64,000 nt of DNA from Holacanthus passer (GCA_025331565.1 JAFREQ010000040.1:5953001-6017000), one strand, 5' to 3'; positions 48,017 through 59,483 are shown, numbered from the stretch's first letter. Numbers and translations: made by a program. Notes: generated by a model from the sequence alone, not told the origin.

Positions 48017-48077
48017 AGTTTGATGGATTAGCTTTTCTGCTGAATTCCATGGATGACATCCTGGAGTGGAAATCCAG
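48017..48077 (+). CDS. Candidate 61-nt coding exon
   Basis: Seen: CTGTTCTTTTTACAG acceptor, 61 bases, then CCAG|GTGTGG (a weak donor). Only one of three phases is open. It reads FDGLAFLLNSMDDILEWKS after a first codon completed from upstream, a well-mixed protein-like sequence. If preceded by the 26-nt candidate at 15755 the shared codon is GAG (Glu), and the whole chain stays open with the left-end exons. It would end in phase 2. I do not recognise the protein. An alternative acceptor two bases downstream exists. It could be a chance open segment or part of a non-coding element. Confidence 0.28.
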
Positions 48078-48699
48078 GTGTGGTGATCCTTTTACTTTAT
48101 TTTTTTTTCTCAGGGAGCTGGAAATTGCAGCCTGGGTGGGTGATATGCCATCAAAATGATGAGAGAGAGAGAGAGGAACAGAGAGAGAGAGAGACAGGGA
48201 GGGAGATGCAGGCAGGCTTGTATGTGTGTTTTTCATTATAGTTGTTCAAATGTTGTTTACTGACATTTGTGATATTTAAATATATAAACTTGTCCTCTTT
48301 ACTGAATATTGCAATAAAGTTTTGGTTTCATGGTTTGAACTAAATATCAGACACCTCGTTAACAACGTTGCAGTGTGACTACAGTGTTGAGCTGAATTCC
48401 TCTTTACAGTCACTGTACAGTAGTTGTAGCGATCTCTGAACCTCTTTTATTCTTTTTCTGAACGAGCTCCTTTTACTCATCCAGTAGCGAGTATACTCAA
48501 TCATGTAAAATGCAATAATGCTGCCACTCTGACATGATTGATCCTCATTCTACCAATTAACCGGAGAGGTGAAAAGTTGAAATGGTTCACGACGACATCT
48601 TCCAACAATGGGATTCATCACCTCTAAGCTATTTGTCTTTCATCCTTCCCTTTCTGCCTTGCTTCACCTTCCCACTTCACGCTCGCTTTCACAGATCCA
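48078..48699. other. Intronic DNA with a GA tract
   Basis: GA-rich repeat at 48161-48200 and an AT-rich unique stretch to about 48550. Nothing coding. Confidence 0.45.
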
Positions 48700-48950
48700 C
48701 GTCCACGGGTGGAGTCGGGGGTCAGGTGTAACTCAGGTGCGCTGCAGACAAAGGCAGAGAGAGTGCGAGTGAAGCTACTGTGACCGCATCTATTTATCTC
48801 CAGCCGCCTGTGGCTAAAACACTGGCTGCGGCCATTCAGCAACTCAGCGCTGTTTTCTTTAACCAATCGCAAGGCGTGACGTCGGAAAGTGAAAGTACCT
48901 GCAGCCACGTTCCGCCCGGCCTCAGGCGTGACAGACAGGCCTGTCAGCAA
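48700..48950. promoter_or_regulatory. CpG-richer block with CCAAT, CRE and IRF-type motifs
   Basis: This block has more CpG than its surroundings. Within 34 bases it carries a CCAAT word (48863-48867), a CRE TGACGTCG (48877-48884) and GAAAGTGAAAGT (48885-48896), an exact match to the IRF/ISRE core GAAANNGAAANN. The CRE and IRF words abut. Such a cluster is typical of a promoter or inducible enhancer. A minus-strand open frame of 123 codons overlaps (48624-48995), but it is explained by the stop-poor GC-rich composition. No TATA box at a convincing distance was seen. Confidence 0.4.
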
Positions 48951-49385
48951 GAGACATGAAACACCTGGATAGGAAAAACAAGCAGGGTTGCTCACATGTT
49001 TTACTGCTGTCTGAATCAGCTATTTGCTGTTTTGTCTTTTCACATTGGATTAGGGCCAATAAAGAGAACAGTGATGGTTGAACTCCATCAGCGGGTTCAT
49101 TTCTTTCTGTGGCACCTCCTGCATCCTGAAGCTGCCTTAACTCAGCTCAGGTCTGTTCACTCCCTTGTGAGCTCCAACACAGCACCGGCGGATAAAGTTA
49201 AAGAAGACACACTTTCAAACATGCACATACATACACACATGCCATGAGTGTGTGGGAGTCGTCCTTCTTTTTCTCACTCTCATTCAGAGGGAAGACACAG
49301 CCGCCCACTGAGACACCTTTTCACACACTTTACACCTAGAGAAGATCACTATCCCGAGGATTTATAGATCCTAATAGACATTCCT
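48951..49385. other. Intronic DNA
   Basis: Unique balanced sequence with a few CA words near 49220. No exon was supported. Confidence 0.4.
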
Positions 49386-49725
49386 TGCAGTGCCCTGGAT
49401 GAGATGTCAGAATTGATGGCATGCAGACTTTTATTACCTGGTATGGTGTGTGTAATTAGGTTAAATAGATGGGGTTGGACACGCATGGTAAAGGCTACAT
49501 TTCTCACCCCGGCTGGATTTATTGGCCACGCTCCGCTCTCCGAGGTCTGCTCTAATGCACTCATTTGCATGGGGGCACATGTAGCTGATGTGTGTATTAC
49601 TGTTACGTCAACTGCTAAGCACAATGACAAGGGCCGGCTCATGAATAGTTTGGTTCAGCGGTTGGCAACGGCCTGGCCCGCCAACTGCCTATTAGCTATG
49701 ATATGAAAGCTGCCTGGCAAGTGTT
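49386..49725. promoter_or_regulatory. Strong candidate conserved non-coding element
   Basis: About 340 bases with no simple repeat, balanced GC and several CpGs. It includes TGTGTAATTAGGTTAAATAG, a POU octamer core ATTTGCAT at 49563-49570, TTATTGGCCACGCTCCGC (a CCAAT box on the minus strand), TGTTACGTCAAC (CRE-like) and TGCCTATTAGCTATGATATG. This is the cleanest non-coding block in the window. The open frame through it (49404-49706, plus) has no splice support. Enhancer function is inferred. Confidence 0.4.
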
Positions 49726-51109
49726 AGATTGATACTTGACACGTCGAACAAAGCTCATTGTCATTGTAATTACTATACGTTGAGTCTTAATTTCATGGTC
49801 GTCCATATTGCCAGCGTGATAGGGCTGTCTGTTACTTACATCTTCAGTAACAGCTGTCTATTCAGCCAGTGTATCCATCCGCCTTTCATATGTTCAACAG
49901 TCTCCGAAATAACGACTTCATAATGACTATAATCACCTCAGATGTAATTATAATGCATAGCCATTGGTACAATTAAACTGTATTTTCTGAAGAAACATAC
50001 CACTTTTTTTCTTCCTCCAGATGCCAATCAAGTGTAAATCACAGATAAACTAATAGCAGAGGACTATATGTGTTATGACCCATTCATTGAATAGACTTTA
50101 AAAGGAATCACTTTATACCAGTTACTCTGTCATTTGCTGGAGGGTCCGTCCCATCTGTCTGTTAAGGACAAGCTGATAATGAAGTGTATTTGATGAAGTA
50201 AGTTGATAATGAGAGCTAGCCGGCCAGCAGTAATGACAGTGTAGGAGCAGAGACGGTGGCAGTAGCCTGCAGTGGTGGATGTTACTGTTCAGACTTTTCT
50301 GACCTTCACAGATTCCAGTTTCCCCTCCAATACCCATCATCAAATTGAATCATTGAGGAGGCGTGTGTGCTCATACTTGTGCGTTTGTGGGAGTGTGTGT
50401 GTGTGTGTGTGTGCGTGCAAATATGGCAGGATGATCTCATTCACCAAGGTCTCCCCCTCCTAGTTTGGGGGGGAACAAAAATAATCTTGCAAAGAGGGAC
50501 GTTCACATTCACACGCATTCATGCACACAAGCCGCCTCTGACTCCAAGGCCGGGCAATTGGCTTGGAGCAGCTGAACCATGTTACTCTGCACACACGCAC
50601 GAACACACACATGCGGGCTCACGCTCCCATTTCCTTGAACCTGGCTACTTGCCGGTGCATCAGGACGAGCTCTGTAAGCCCTCCACTGGGATGTGGGGTG
50701 CATAGCGAAGCAATTTGTCTAATACCTCCTGCATCCCCCTCCTCTCTCTCTCTTTCTGTCCATCTACCTGTCTTTATTTCCCTCCTCTTCCATGCACATA
50801 CACTATTCCTTCCCCTCATTTGCTTCTGCTCTTTTTTATTCCTCTCCTTCCTCATATTCAACTCCTACATTCACCACTTTCTTTCTCCCTGTTCCACCCT
50901 TCCTCACCCCCCCTGCCCCCTCCCAACCGAGGAGACACCATAGAGGGGTCTGCTGAAGACAGGGCCCATTGACAGGCTAGAGTGGCAGTAACTTATTGTC
51001 TATTGATGGAGTGTGACAAATCATGTGGGAACGCAGGGGTGCGTGGCAGTGAGAGCCAGGGTGTTGAGTACGTGAGCGTGCCTGCGTGTGTGCTTGCATC
51101 TCAGATGTA

Positions 51110-51113
<4 letters not shown>
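49726..51113. other. Intronic DNA
   Basis: AT-rich unique sequence at 49730-50120, a GT tract at 50393-50413, CA words at 50500-50610 and a pyrimidine-rich stretch at 50730-50930. No supported exon. Confidence 0.45.

Positions 51114-51183
<70 letters not shown>
51114..51183. repeat. (GT)35 microsatellite
   Basis: An uninterrupted GT tract of about 70 bases, among the longest pure dinucleotide arrays in the window. Interrupted GT words continue to about 51240. Confidence 0.95.
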
Positions 51184-51184
<1 letters not shown>

Positions 51185-52014
51185 ATATGTATGCCCGCAT
51201 GCATTTGTGCCTTTTTGTGTCTATGCCTGTGTGTGTGTTTGTGCGTAACGTCTTAGTGTGGGGCAGGCGGGCATAACTGAGACCCTTCACAGCTCATTTA
51301 GCCCAAATGGGGCCACCTGGGTGGTGAGGGAGCTCAGCGGGGCGGCCCTGGCACTCTGGAGCCCCGCTGACAGCCCCCAAATATAGGGGCTCCGTCGGCC
51401 TATTAATCAACACAGCCACTCTGACAAATCACCACAACTATGACCTAATGAGAGGGGGAGAGAGGAATGAGGGAAAGGAAAGAGGTAGAGACATAATGGA
51501 GGAGGTGGAGGGGGCTCAAGGAGTATATGGACGAAGGTGGAGGGGCTGTAAGCATGGAGGCTAAGAAGTGACAGAGAGAGCGGAGGCTTAATGAAAAGGA
51601 AATGAAAGAAGGAGTAGCCTGACATTGCGACTGGCAGTGCGGGCCATGGGGGTAAGCCATGAGGTAATGAGAGGATAATGCTAACACAGTTGTCATCCGT
51701 GGCTGATCCTCACTTCTCCAGTCCCACTCACAACAAACCAATTGATTTGTTATGAAAGCCCAAATCATACACTCCAAAATGTAACAGAGTGGATTAGCGA
51801 GCGCCCGCTCAGCCCCACCAACTCTCCGTCGCCGGAAAATAAATTAGACTACAAATGCTTTCTAGACACTTTTTGCAGATGCTTCAGAGCAAATTAGAGG
51901 TGAGAAGACGTTTGAGTTTGAAAGCAAACAACATTGATGTATGTCTCCTTCTCTGGTTCCCACCCTGAGGTGAGCTAGCATCTAATCTCTCCACTACCAA
52001 TCTCAGGTCCAAAT
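51184..52014. other. Intronic DNA with a purine-rich patch
   Basis: GC-rich unique sequence at 51270-51400, then purine-rich at 51450-51620, then balanced unique sequence. No exon was supported. Confidence 0.4.
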
Positions 52015-52320
52015 CACATTAGCCGGGATCAGAGGTGAAACTGGAGCTTTTCAACAGCAGCCTGTTCTCACTAATGAACCCCCATGGCCATCCACTGCAT
52101 ATTACAGCCACACTGAGTGAGGGAGAGAAACTTTTGCAATAATCATTATGTAATTGCACAATGCCCGCGTTTCCATTGCCCTGACATTTCGAAAGCTCGA
52201 TAGCAATATCTTTATGCTTCTCTATAGGGAATATGTTTGGAATGGCTGTACTGTATATGATTGATGGTTTTCTGAGGCTAAGCAATCTGCTTTATTGTAA
52301 TTATATTGTGCAGTGTCCCT
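52015..52320. promoter_or_regulatory. Candidate conserved non-coding element
   Basis: Unique, AT-leaning sequence with no repeats. It includes CAATAATCATTATGTAATTG (clustered homeodomain-like cores), TTGCACAATG (C/EBP-like), TTCGAAAGCTCGATAGC and TATATGATTGATGG (PBX-like TGATTGAT). The density of TAAT/ATTA/TGATTGAT words over about 300 bases is what Hox/PBX-type enhancers show. Conservation is not testable here. Confidence 0.35.
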
Positions 52321-55300
52321 CTGAAGTTTATACTACACAATATTAGTTTATTTGCAATGAATTCTGTGTTGTGGGCCCAGATTGACTCGGCTGACATTGA
52401 TTGTGTTTGTTTAAGTGACCCAACTGTTAAGTCACTCAATCAAGAGAATACAACTCTCACCCACAGACACCGCACACACACACACACACACATACAGCTT
52501 CTCTCGTTCTCTGCATTAAAGCCAGAGCTCTACTTTTCTGTGGCCAATTAATATGCAGCTTGCCCCTGAACACTAGGGTGAATATTCAAAAGCGGCACCT
52601 TCCTATTGACTCGTATCTGTCTGCTGTGATGTCCAGCTATGGGATCTATGTGATATGCTAAGCCCGGCCTGTCTGCTCCATCGACTGGCCCAGGATGGAA
52701 GGCCCATAGAGAGGATGCACAACTGCATGCTCCTCCCATCCATTACCTGGTTATGGTAACGCTGCAACAGCTACTGCTTCAGCGTCTGTGGAACAGAAAA
52801 CCACACACACATCTTGTTAGATATTCACACGCAATCTGCTCCCAGTTCAGGCTGGCTGAGGCTCACTGATGAAGGTGTTACAGATTGCATGTCCATGTGT
52901 GTGTGGATCCTTCCCCAGTATACATGAAAGACGTTTCTTTGTTCAAGGTGACTTAAGAAGATACTTTCCCAATGAATCAGACCTATTTGCTCTGCTTTTT
53001 GTATTTTGAGTACAACAATATTAAGATCATCTGCCACCAAAACATGTGCCACTTTCAAATCAATAACGGTTGGAACTTTTTCTCGCTTTCTTAATGAGTT
53101 TGTGAAAATGGTGCAGTTTCAGATGTTGCCTCCGTTTGCTGATTTAAACCGAATCTGTACATGTTGTATTTAGTTGAATGATATAAATACTGATGAATCC
53201 ACTGATTATAAGGATTAAATCTGTCTTCTGATCCAGTGTACGGCCGGACAATTACTGTACCGCCCCCTCTAGCAGCTGCAGCTATACAGTACGCTATGCT
53301 CCCAGAATGCAAAGTGATAGAAATCATGAATGTATAGTGAGAAGTATATTCCACTACAACTAACTGTATATGTAGTGCACTTTGCCATAGATGTGAAGAC
53401 TTTCTGTTTTGCCCGTATTGTCACGACACTAGCTGTACTCACTCTATTAGTGAATCTAATTCCTCTACATTTTTTATCTTCAGTGAATAACATGAATCTT
53501 ATTTATATTCAAAATTAAATGCATCTTTGTTATTTTACATGCATTTTAATGCGACCTGTTTGAAGGCTCTGCCTCTGTCCCACTGTCTTAACTGCTCACT
53601 GATTTAATCTGGTGGCAAATTCTCATTGAGTTGCGGGCAAGGTCAGCGGGGACAGAACGCCAACTTTGTAACCATTTTCTCCCAAAAGAGAGAAAATGAC
53701 TGATGTGCTCTGACATTTAATGACGATGATGGCAGCCTCAGCCAGTAAAGTAGCATATTAGTGCCCCTCACCTCCCTTTATGACCTACACCGCACTAGTA
53801 CATTAATGCCAATAATGTGCTTAGTTCTTTCTGGCACATTAGTGCTAGGAAGAAGTGAAAGTGTGGGTCTGCACAGCGCACATGCAAAGCTGGGAGAACT
53901 TGACATCACATGACAGTTAAAAAATCTAGTCAGCGCGTTATGCTTGTATTAGTTGTTTTTGTGATGTGTGTTTGCAACCAAATCATGAATGATGATGTTA
54001 CCCCGCTCTTTTCATAGAATTTGACAATGTTTGTATTTGGGTTGTAAGAAATGCAACACTGCCAGAGGGCTGTGTGTATGTGCGTGTGAGTGTGTGGATG
54101 TACGCTCTCCAGAGTTGACAATAGACCTTTACAGCATCAAATCCCTACAAGGTGAGGCACAACTTAAAAACGTCTTTTCATCGCCTTCCTTATCTCTTTC
54201 ACACTGCTGTTGGCAGCAAGAAAGAGGAAGAAAAACTGAGAGAGGGAGCATTATAATTTTATTATAAGGACAGAGGGGGTAAAATAGAGCACGAGCGATA
54301 AGGATCTGGAGATTAGGATGGAGCAGAACAATAAATTATGCAAAGTGTTTGAAAACACATACAGCTATAATTAAGTGGCATTTGATTTTAAATGAGGTGA
54401 CAGTGAGGATTTATTTATCTCCTTAACCCCCTAAAACTGCCATTAGCATGGTAGAAAATGAACTGTTTGAAATGGTAAGAGAACAAGGCCCTGATCTGAA
54501 ACACAATAACAGAGCACCCCCAACTGAACACACACACACACACACATAGAAAGGTGAGATCAATGTCTGCACGGACTAATCAGTTCAATGCAGGCCCAGC
54601 AAAACCATGGGGGCCCATTGCTAATAATGTCATTATAAATGGACTGAACACTGCTGTATTTACAGTTTCCAAACCAACTGGTGTCAGTTAGTTGCCCTCA
54701 TTTCACCACACTGTGCAACTATTGACAGGAAATCTGATTGTTAAAATAAAAATCTCGTATTGGATGACGTCCAAAGCTTTTTTTTTTAAAACTAAAACTG
54801 ATCATTTAGGTACCGAATGTAGATTTTGTTCAAAGGGCAAAATGCTCCGCAAACAAGCTTCTTCCTCTGCTGATGTTTTACATATGTGGTGGAAGAGTAA
54901 TTCCACCACAACATGAATCTGTCGCGGTGACCTTGATGTTGTGCCCACTACCTCAGTGCCTGATGAAAAGCTTTTCTGCAGTGATGAAACTATGTCCCTG
55001 TGGTTTATCCCCGTCTGATAGTTATACAACCTAGTGTAGACATAAAGAGGAAAATGAAATGAAAAGAATTTACCGTTTCTATGCAGTTACCTTCCAGCTT
55101 GCATGAACTGAATGTCTATGATTAGTCAGATAGTTTACCAGTGAATAGGTAACACTTGATTTTCTGCACTTGAGCTGCAGCAGGAACTGTGAGCTCTCTG
55201 TGTTGTTACTGCACCTGATGAACCTTAATTATGTGAAGAATCCAAGATCGTGCTTACAATTATTTCATATCTCACAAACACAACTGTTGCCGCATGGCGT

Positions 55301-55899
55301 GCCACAGCTGTGACATTTTGAGTTTTCTTTGGAATTAGCTTTGATGTGGTCTTTGATTTTGTGACGGAGTTCCAGTAACTTCAGTTTTATTCCAACTTAT
55401 CCGCTTCTTCTTCAGCTCTGTCTCTCAGCATGAAATAAACCATGCAGGCAACTTACCCAACTAAGCCACTACATAAAAAAAGTAGAATATGCTGAAATAT
55501 GCAATTTATTCATAGTGGCTATGGAAATGATATATAGCTGGGTTTGAATAGAAGTTTTGCCAGATCAATGTCTGAGAGCGAGGCCTTTGTCTGAGAGCAA
55601 GTCGCAGTTTCTCAACCCTCAGCGCTCCTTAGTAGATTTCACAGTTTATATATGCACAAATGACAAAGAGAAAGTACTGAATAAGTAATAGGCTATTTCC
55701 TGGTAGCAGATTGAGGTGAAGTCTTTTTTTTCCCTCTGTATGCTGTTCAGTGGGGAGATAGCATGAGTGAATTCTTGTTCTCAGTGTTTGTGCTTGTGCG
55801 TGTGAGGAGGGCAAAATCTGAAGCTACTGACTGTTTATCTGAATCATCTTTGTTCATTAATTCATGGGTGATATTGTATGCATTTGGTGACAAGGTTTA
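52321..55899. other. Intronic DNA, no supported gene
   Basis: CA tracts at about 52473-52491 and 54529-54546, a T-run at 54779-54787, otherwise unique AT-rich sequence. No exon with compatible splice sites was found. Confidence 0.4.
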
Positions 55900-56275
55900 A
55901 AGGAGCAGAGCCAAGCGCAGACAGGAGACACGCAGGGAGATGGCGTGTTATGGGAAGCTTTAATGATTATTTTCTTAAGGAAGTTGGGAGGCCTGCAGAT
56001 CATCAGGAGGAGGCTGGACTGGTGAAGCGAAGGTTCAAGTGGACTGCAGAGGAACGCGACAAGTAATGTTGAGCTGGAGGCAGATGAATGTGCAGAAGAT
56101 GGAGGAGAAGGTGGTTGTTGTTGGATCAAAGCTTGCAGGTTACAACTCTCAGATAATTCTGAAACAAGTCACGGGAATGAGTGGAGACACACACGGCCTT
56201 AAATAGACTGGAAGCTTTATAAGCAGCTGAGGAGTAATCAGGCAAACAGCTGGGACTGAGGCAGGGGTTTGTGTT
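55900..56275. mobile_element. Possible interspersed repeat of fish type
   Basis: The edges resemble repeats I know from teleosts only loosely: CCAAGCGCAGACAGGAGACA and GGGAAGCTTTAATGATTATT on the left, CCTTAAATAGACTGGAAGC and AATCAGGCAAACAGCTGGGA on the right. No terminal repeats or open frame are clear, so both the call and the ends are tentative. Confidence 0.3.
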
Positions 56276-58123
56276 GAGGGTTCCTTCGTATCTTTTTAGC
56301 TTGTGTATGAGATTATGTTTGTAGTTACATTAAATATGCGACCATTTTGTGTGTGTGTGCGTTTTCTCATCAGGTGTCCAAAGTAAGAGCACCTTCTCCT
56401 CTTTTCTCCATCTTCTTCCTGCTACTGTCTTTATCTCTCTCTCCATCCTTGTCTCTTTGGCTCATGGGGGAAGACAGTTTGCCCCTGTTGAGACTTTTGG
56501 TCCCAGAGACCTGCAGGCACAGTGGAGCTGTTAACAGGTACCCGCCTGCCAGGCTGAATGACTGACTTAGTGACTGCCCAGCTAACTTAGCCTCCCCTCG
56601 TTACTGCAGTAAGATACAAGAGGAAGGATGGAAGGATGGAAGGAGGCAGAGGGTGGTCATGAGGCATATGGAGTAGATAAGAGCAGGCTGTCATGCATCG
56701 CTTTTCAAAGATACCATTTTACTCCTGTCAAAAGTGTAATATCAGAAATGTGATATGTAAACATATGAATGTTGATATGATATGTTGATATGTTGATGAA
56801 TGTCAGATGGAATGAAAAGGCTGAGATTTGTTTGGTTGCCTTTGGAAATAATTGTTATGACCCCTGCGGTTGGAGTTTGAGAGGTGGTGTCAGAAAGTCG
56901 TCGGGCACACACAGGACACGGCTGAAAAGTGCCAAGGTGGTTGGCTTCCTTAACGAAGGGCCTCGCTGTAATGATTTACAGTCGCTCTAGCGAGAGAGGT
57001 CACACACATACACACACATAAGCGCACACACCCGCTCGTGTTTCTGTGTGTCACAACCTCCTCCTGGGTGCTGTTTCAGTGAAAGGTGCCAGCCTGCTCA
57101 GCCAAGCTCCTAACAAGAGCCAAACAGTCAGGAGACTGAGGAGGAAGAAAGGAAAGGTGAGGTAAGGTGGGCGACAGGGGGGTGAGGAGGGGAGATAAGA
57201 GGAGCAGAGAGCTGTCCACCTCCTGGGACATGTGCAGCGTCTATGTGGAGCAGTCAGCCACTGCGCCGCACTGACCAGCAGACGTCGGCTGTGTAGACTT
57301 GACAGGTGTTTGGTTATTTGCTGTTGTCTGCATGTAATAATGCATTCACAAACAGCAAGGATTCTAAATTGGACCTCACCTTGTCAAACACAAACAAGGC
57401 CCCTCACCCTTTTTCTCCCCAGAGCAAGATTTGATAGATCTTACCCACAGAAGCACAGCGAGCCTATTTGAGGAATGTACCAAACTGTGTCCAATAGACT
57501 AGTACTCACAGTCACACTGTGGTGGACAAGCAGCCTAATGATGTCTGAAATACTGGCACAACTGCTATGATATGCTGTGATAATTGCTACCCTCCTGTCC
57601 ACAGTACAAATAAATAAATGTGGAATCGGTGGGCAAACACATTAATATGGAAATGTCTACATTAATTTGGAGCATGGTCTAAATTATTCAGTAATTAAGC
57701 CACTGCAAATTTACACAAACTTTCCCCTGGATGACTGGAGTGAATAGTGAGGAGCTAGAAACAGCCATGCAGAGGAATTTGAAATATGTGGTCACATGAT
57801 GTGAATACATGGTCATAGTCCTCCAAATAACAAAATGGTCTCTTGCATTAACACAAAATTGGCCCACAAAACACACACAGTAAAGCACATATACTATGTT
57901 ATTTAGTTCCATAAATTGCTAGCAGATGTAGAAGCTTGTACCACCATAGTCACCACCAGGACACCACGAAGTAGTGCCTCTGGATGATGGAGGCAAAACA
58001 CAACAGCAGATCAATGACTGTCCATTTCCACTGATTTATATTTAAAAGCAAATCATTTTTTAATCCATTCAAAAAACTTGTCTAGACATTCTCGTTGAAC
58101 TTTCAGCAAGAAAATGTATTTCT
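56276..58123. other. Intronic or 3' flanking DNA
   Basis: Contains GGAAGGATGGAAGGATGGAAGG at about 56622-56644 (8-base tandem) and GATATGTT repeats at 56770-56797. A CA-rich patch is near 57000-57025 and AT-rich unique sequence follows 57500. For the minus-strand candidate gene this would be 3' flank, but no clear poly-A signal was seen on that strand close to its stop. Confidence 0.4.
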
Positions 58124-58240
58124 CTAAATTCTGAGGTTAAGCAACACCCTCTGAATGAAGTTGAAGCTCTTCTTCCTTCTTTTAAATTTATCCAGATGAA
58201 GAGCTTGCAGTATATTAGTTTTTGTGATGACATCTGAACC
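58124..58240 (-). CDS. Candidate terminal exon on the minus strand (38 codons plus stop)
   Basis: Seen on the minus strand: a long pyrimidine tract (TCTTTTCTTATCTTTTCAAC then CTTTATCCCCACAG) forms one of the best acceptors in the window. Then come 38 open codons and TAG. It begins GSDVITKTNILQALHLDKF, continues KRRKKSFNFIQRVLLNLRI and is strongly basic in the middle. In phase 0 it joins the segment at 58713-58774 without a break. I do not recognise the family. A GTAAGT donor-like site 76 bases upstream (58311-58316) would instead define a very short intron, but the sequence above it has stops in this phase. It could be a real last exon, a decayed gene copy or chance. Confidence 0.28.
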   Translation of the reverse strand, partial: GSDVITKTNILQALHLDKFKRRKKSFNFIQRVLLNLRI

Positions 58241-58712
58241 CTGTGGGGATAAAGGTTGAAAAGATAAGAAAAGACCTTCAAAACAGCCAAAATATGTGAT
58301 ACTTACAAACACACTTAGAAGAATTCACTGCCATCATTCCTGAGGAAGAAAGACATCACACAGCAGCATCACTGCGAGATCCTGGGTCGAACATGGAGGA
58401 AAAACAGTCAAATCAGGGAGAAGCATTTTCTGAAGAAAAACTGAGTTTTTGTTGCCTGTAAGTGCATCACATGGTTTAAGGATTAAAGAAAAACAAGAAA
58501 AGTGTGAGGTACAGAAAGGTCGACTGGAACATTGTCAGAAAGGAATAACACATAAAACATGCAGGTCACACAGTATATAGGAACACAATACTTCATATGC
58601 AGTAGTTAAGAGGTCAAAGAGCAGCATTTTGCATGTATTAAAATACATCAGGAAGGGACTTGTACAACTTCCTGCATTTACACAAGATTAATGAGAAAAT
58701 GAAAATGCTCAC
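58241..58712 (-). other. Putative 472-bp intron of the minus-strand candidate
   Basis: On the minus strand it starts GTGAGC and ends CCCCACAG. It contains another open stretch of about 31 codons (MLLPDLTVFPPCSTQDLAV..., after a CTTCAG acceptor-like site near 58435) that ends in TGA and could be an alternative exon. Confidence 0.25.
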
Positions 58713-58774
58713 CCTCATTTCAACCTGAGGAAGGATCTCTGCAAGTGTCCTGCCAGCAACCCACTTTTTAAATT
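58713..58774 (-). CDS. Candidate internal exon on the minus strand (20 codons plus 2 nt)
   Basis: Seen on the minus strand: GAGATTTTAG acceptor (modest), 62 bases, then ATGAGG|GTGAGC, a good donor. In the phase that joins the exon at 58240 it reads FKKWVAGRTLAEILPQVEMR, a well-mixed peptide. It starts after two bases (AA) of a split codon, so an upstream exon ending in phase 1 would be needed at higher coordinates. None was identified with confidence up to the window end. Not recognised. Confidence 0.25.
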
Positions 58775-59205
58775 CTAAAATCTCAAGTCATAATCTATTT
58801 AATGTCCCATTTAAAGGTTCCCACAATTCTATTTAACATAATTTAAGTTTGTGTTTTTGCTCTGTTGACATAACTTGAATGTTTAGAGTATTTTATGTTT
58901 AAATATTTCTTGACATACCACAATTTATTTATCACTCATCAGTAGTCTTATTATACTGCACATGTACACTTGCTGAGCCGTCTCCAGGAACACAGAGTTA
59001 CTTCACTTTAGTCATTTGAGTCAAGTACATGACTCAAAATACATTAATCAAATCAACAGGAGGCTGGATTATAACAAAAGTACGCACATAATTTAAGGAT
59101 GCTTTGTTTTAGTGGGTAACTTTTTGGTACATATGTCGTGACATTATATCTCCAGTCCTCTGTCTCATCCTCAACCTCCCCCTGTCTTTGGACTTCTCAG
59201 CATTA

Positions 59206-59206
<1 letters not shown>
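58775..59206. other. AT-rich intergenic or intronic DNA
   Basis: Very AT-rich with no open frame or repeat of note. Its right end runs into the next GT array. Confidence 0.45.

Positions 59207-59254
<48 letters not shown>
59207..59254. repeat. (GT)24 microsatellite
   Basis: An uninterrupted TG/GT tract of about 48 bases. Confidence 0.94.
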
Positions 59255-59259
<5 letters not shown>

Positions 59260-59483
59260 ATGTCTGGTGTATTTGAGGAAAAGGCCCTTTGTGCTGTCTG
59301 ATGTGCTGGACTTATCATTGCTTGGATTTGGAGTTTAAAACCAGAGTGTGTTTGAAGTTTTGTGTTTGTGTGTCCCTCTGTGCATGCGCTTGTATGTGTG
59401 TGTGCACGCGTGCCTCTCAAAATGTGTGTGTCTGTGCCAAAGCACGTACAAGCGTGTCAACTTGTGTAACTGTGGATGTCCTT
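59255..59483. other. GT-interspersed DNA
   Basis: Unique sequence with scattered GTGTG words (59348-59450). Nothing coding. Confidence 0.4.

Noticed and set aside
48624..48995. Minus-strand open frame of 123 codons
   Set aside because: It lies in a GC-richer block where stops are rare and overlaps regulatory-type motifs. No splice sites or recognisable domain.
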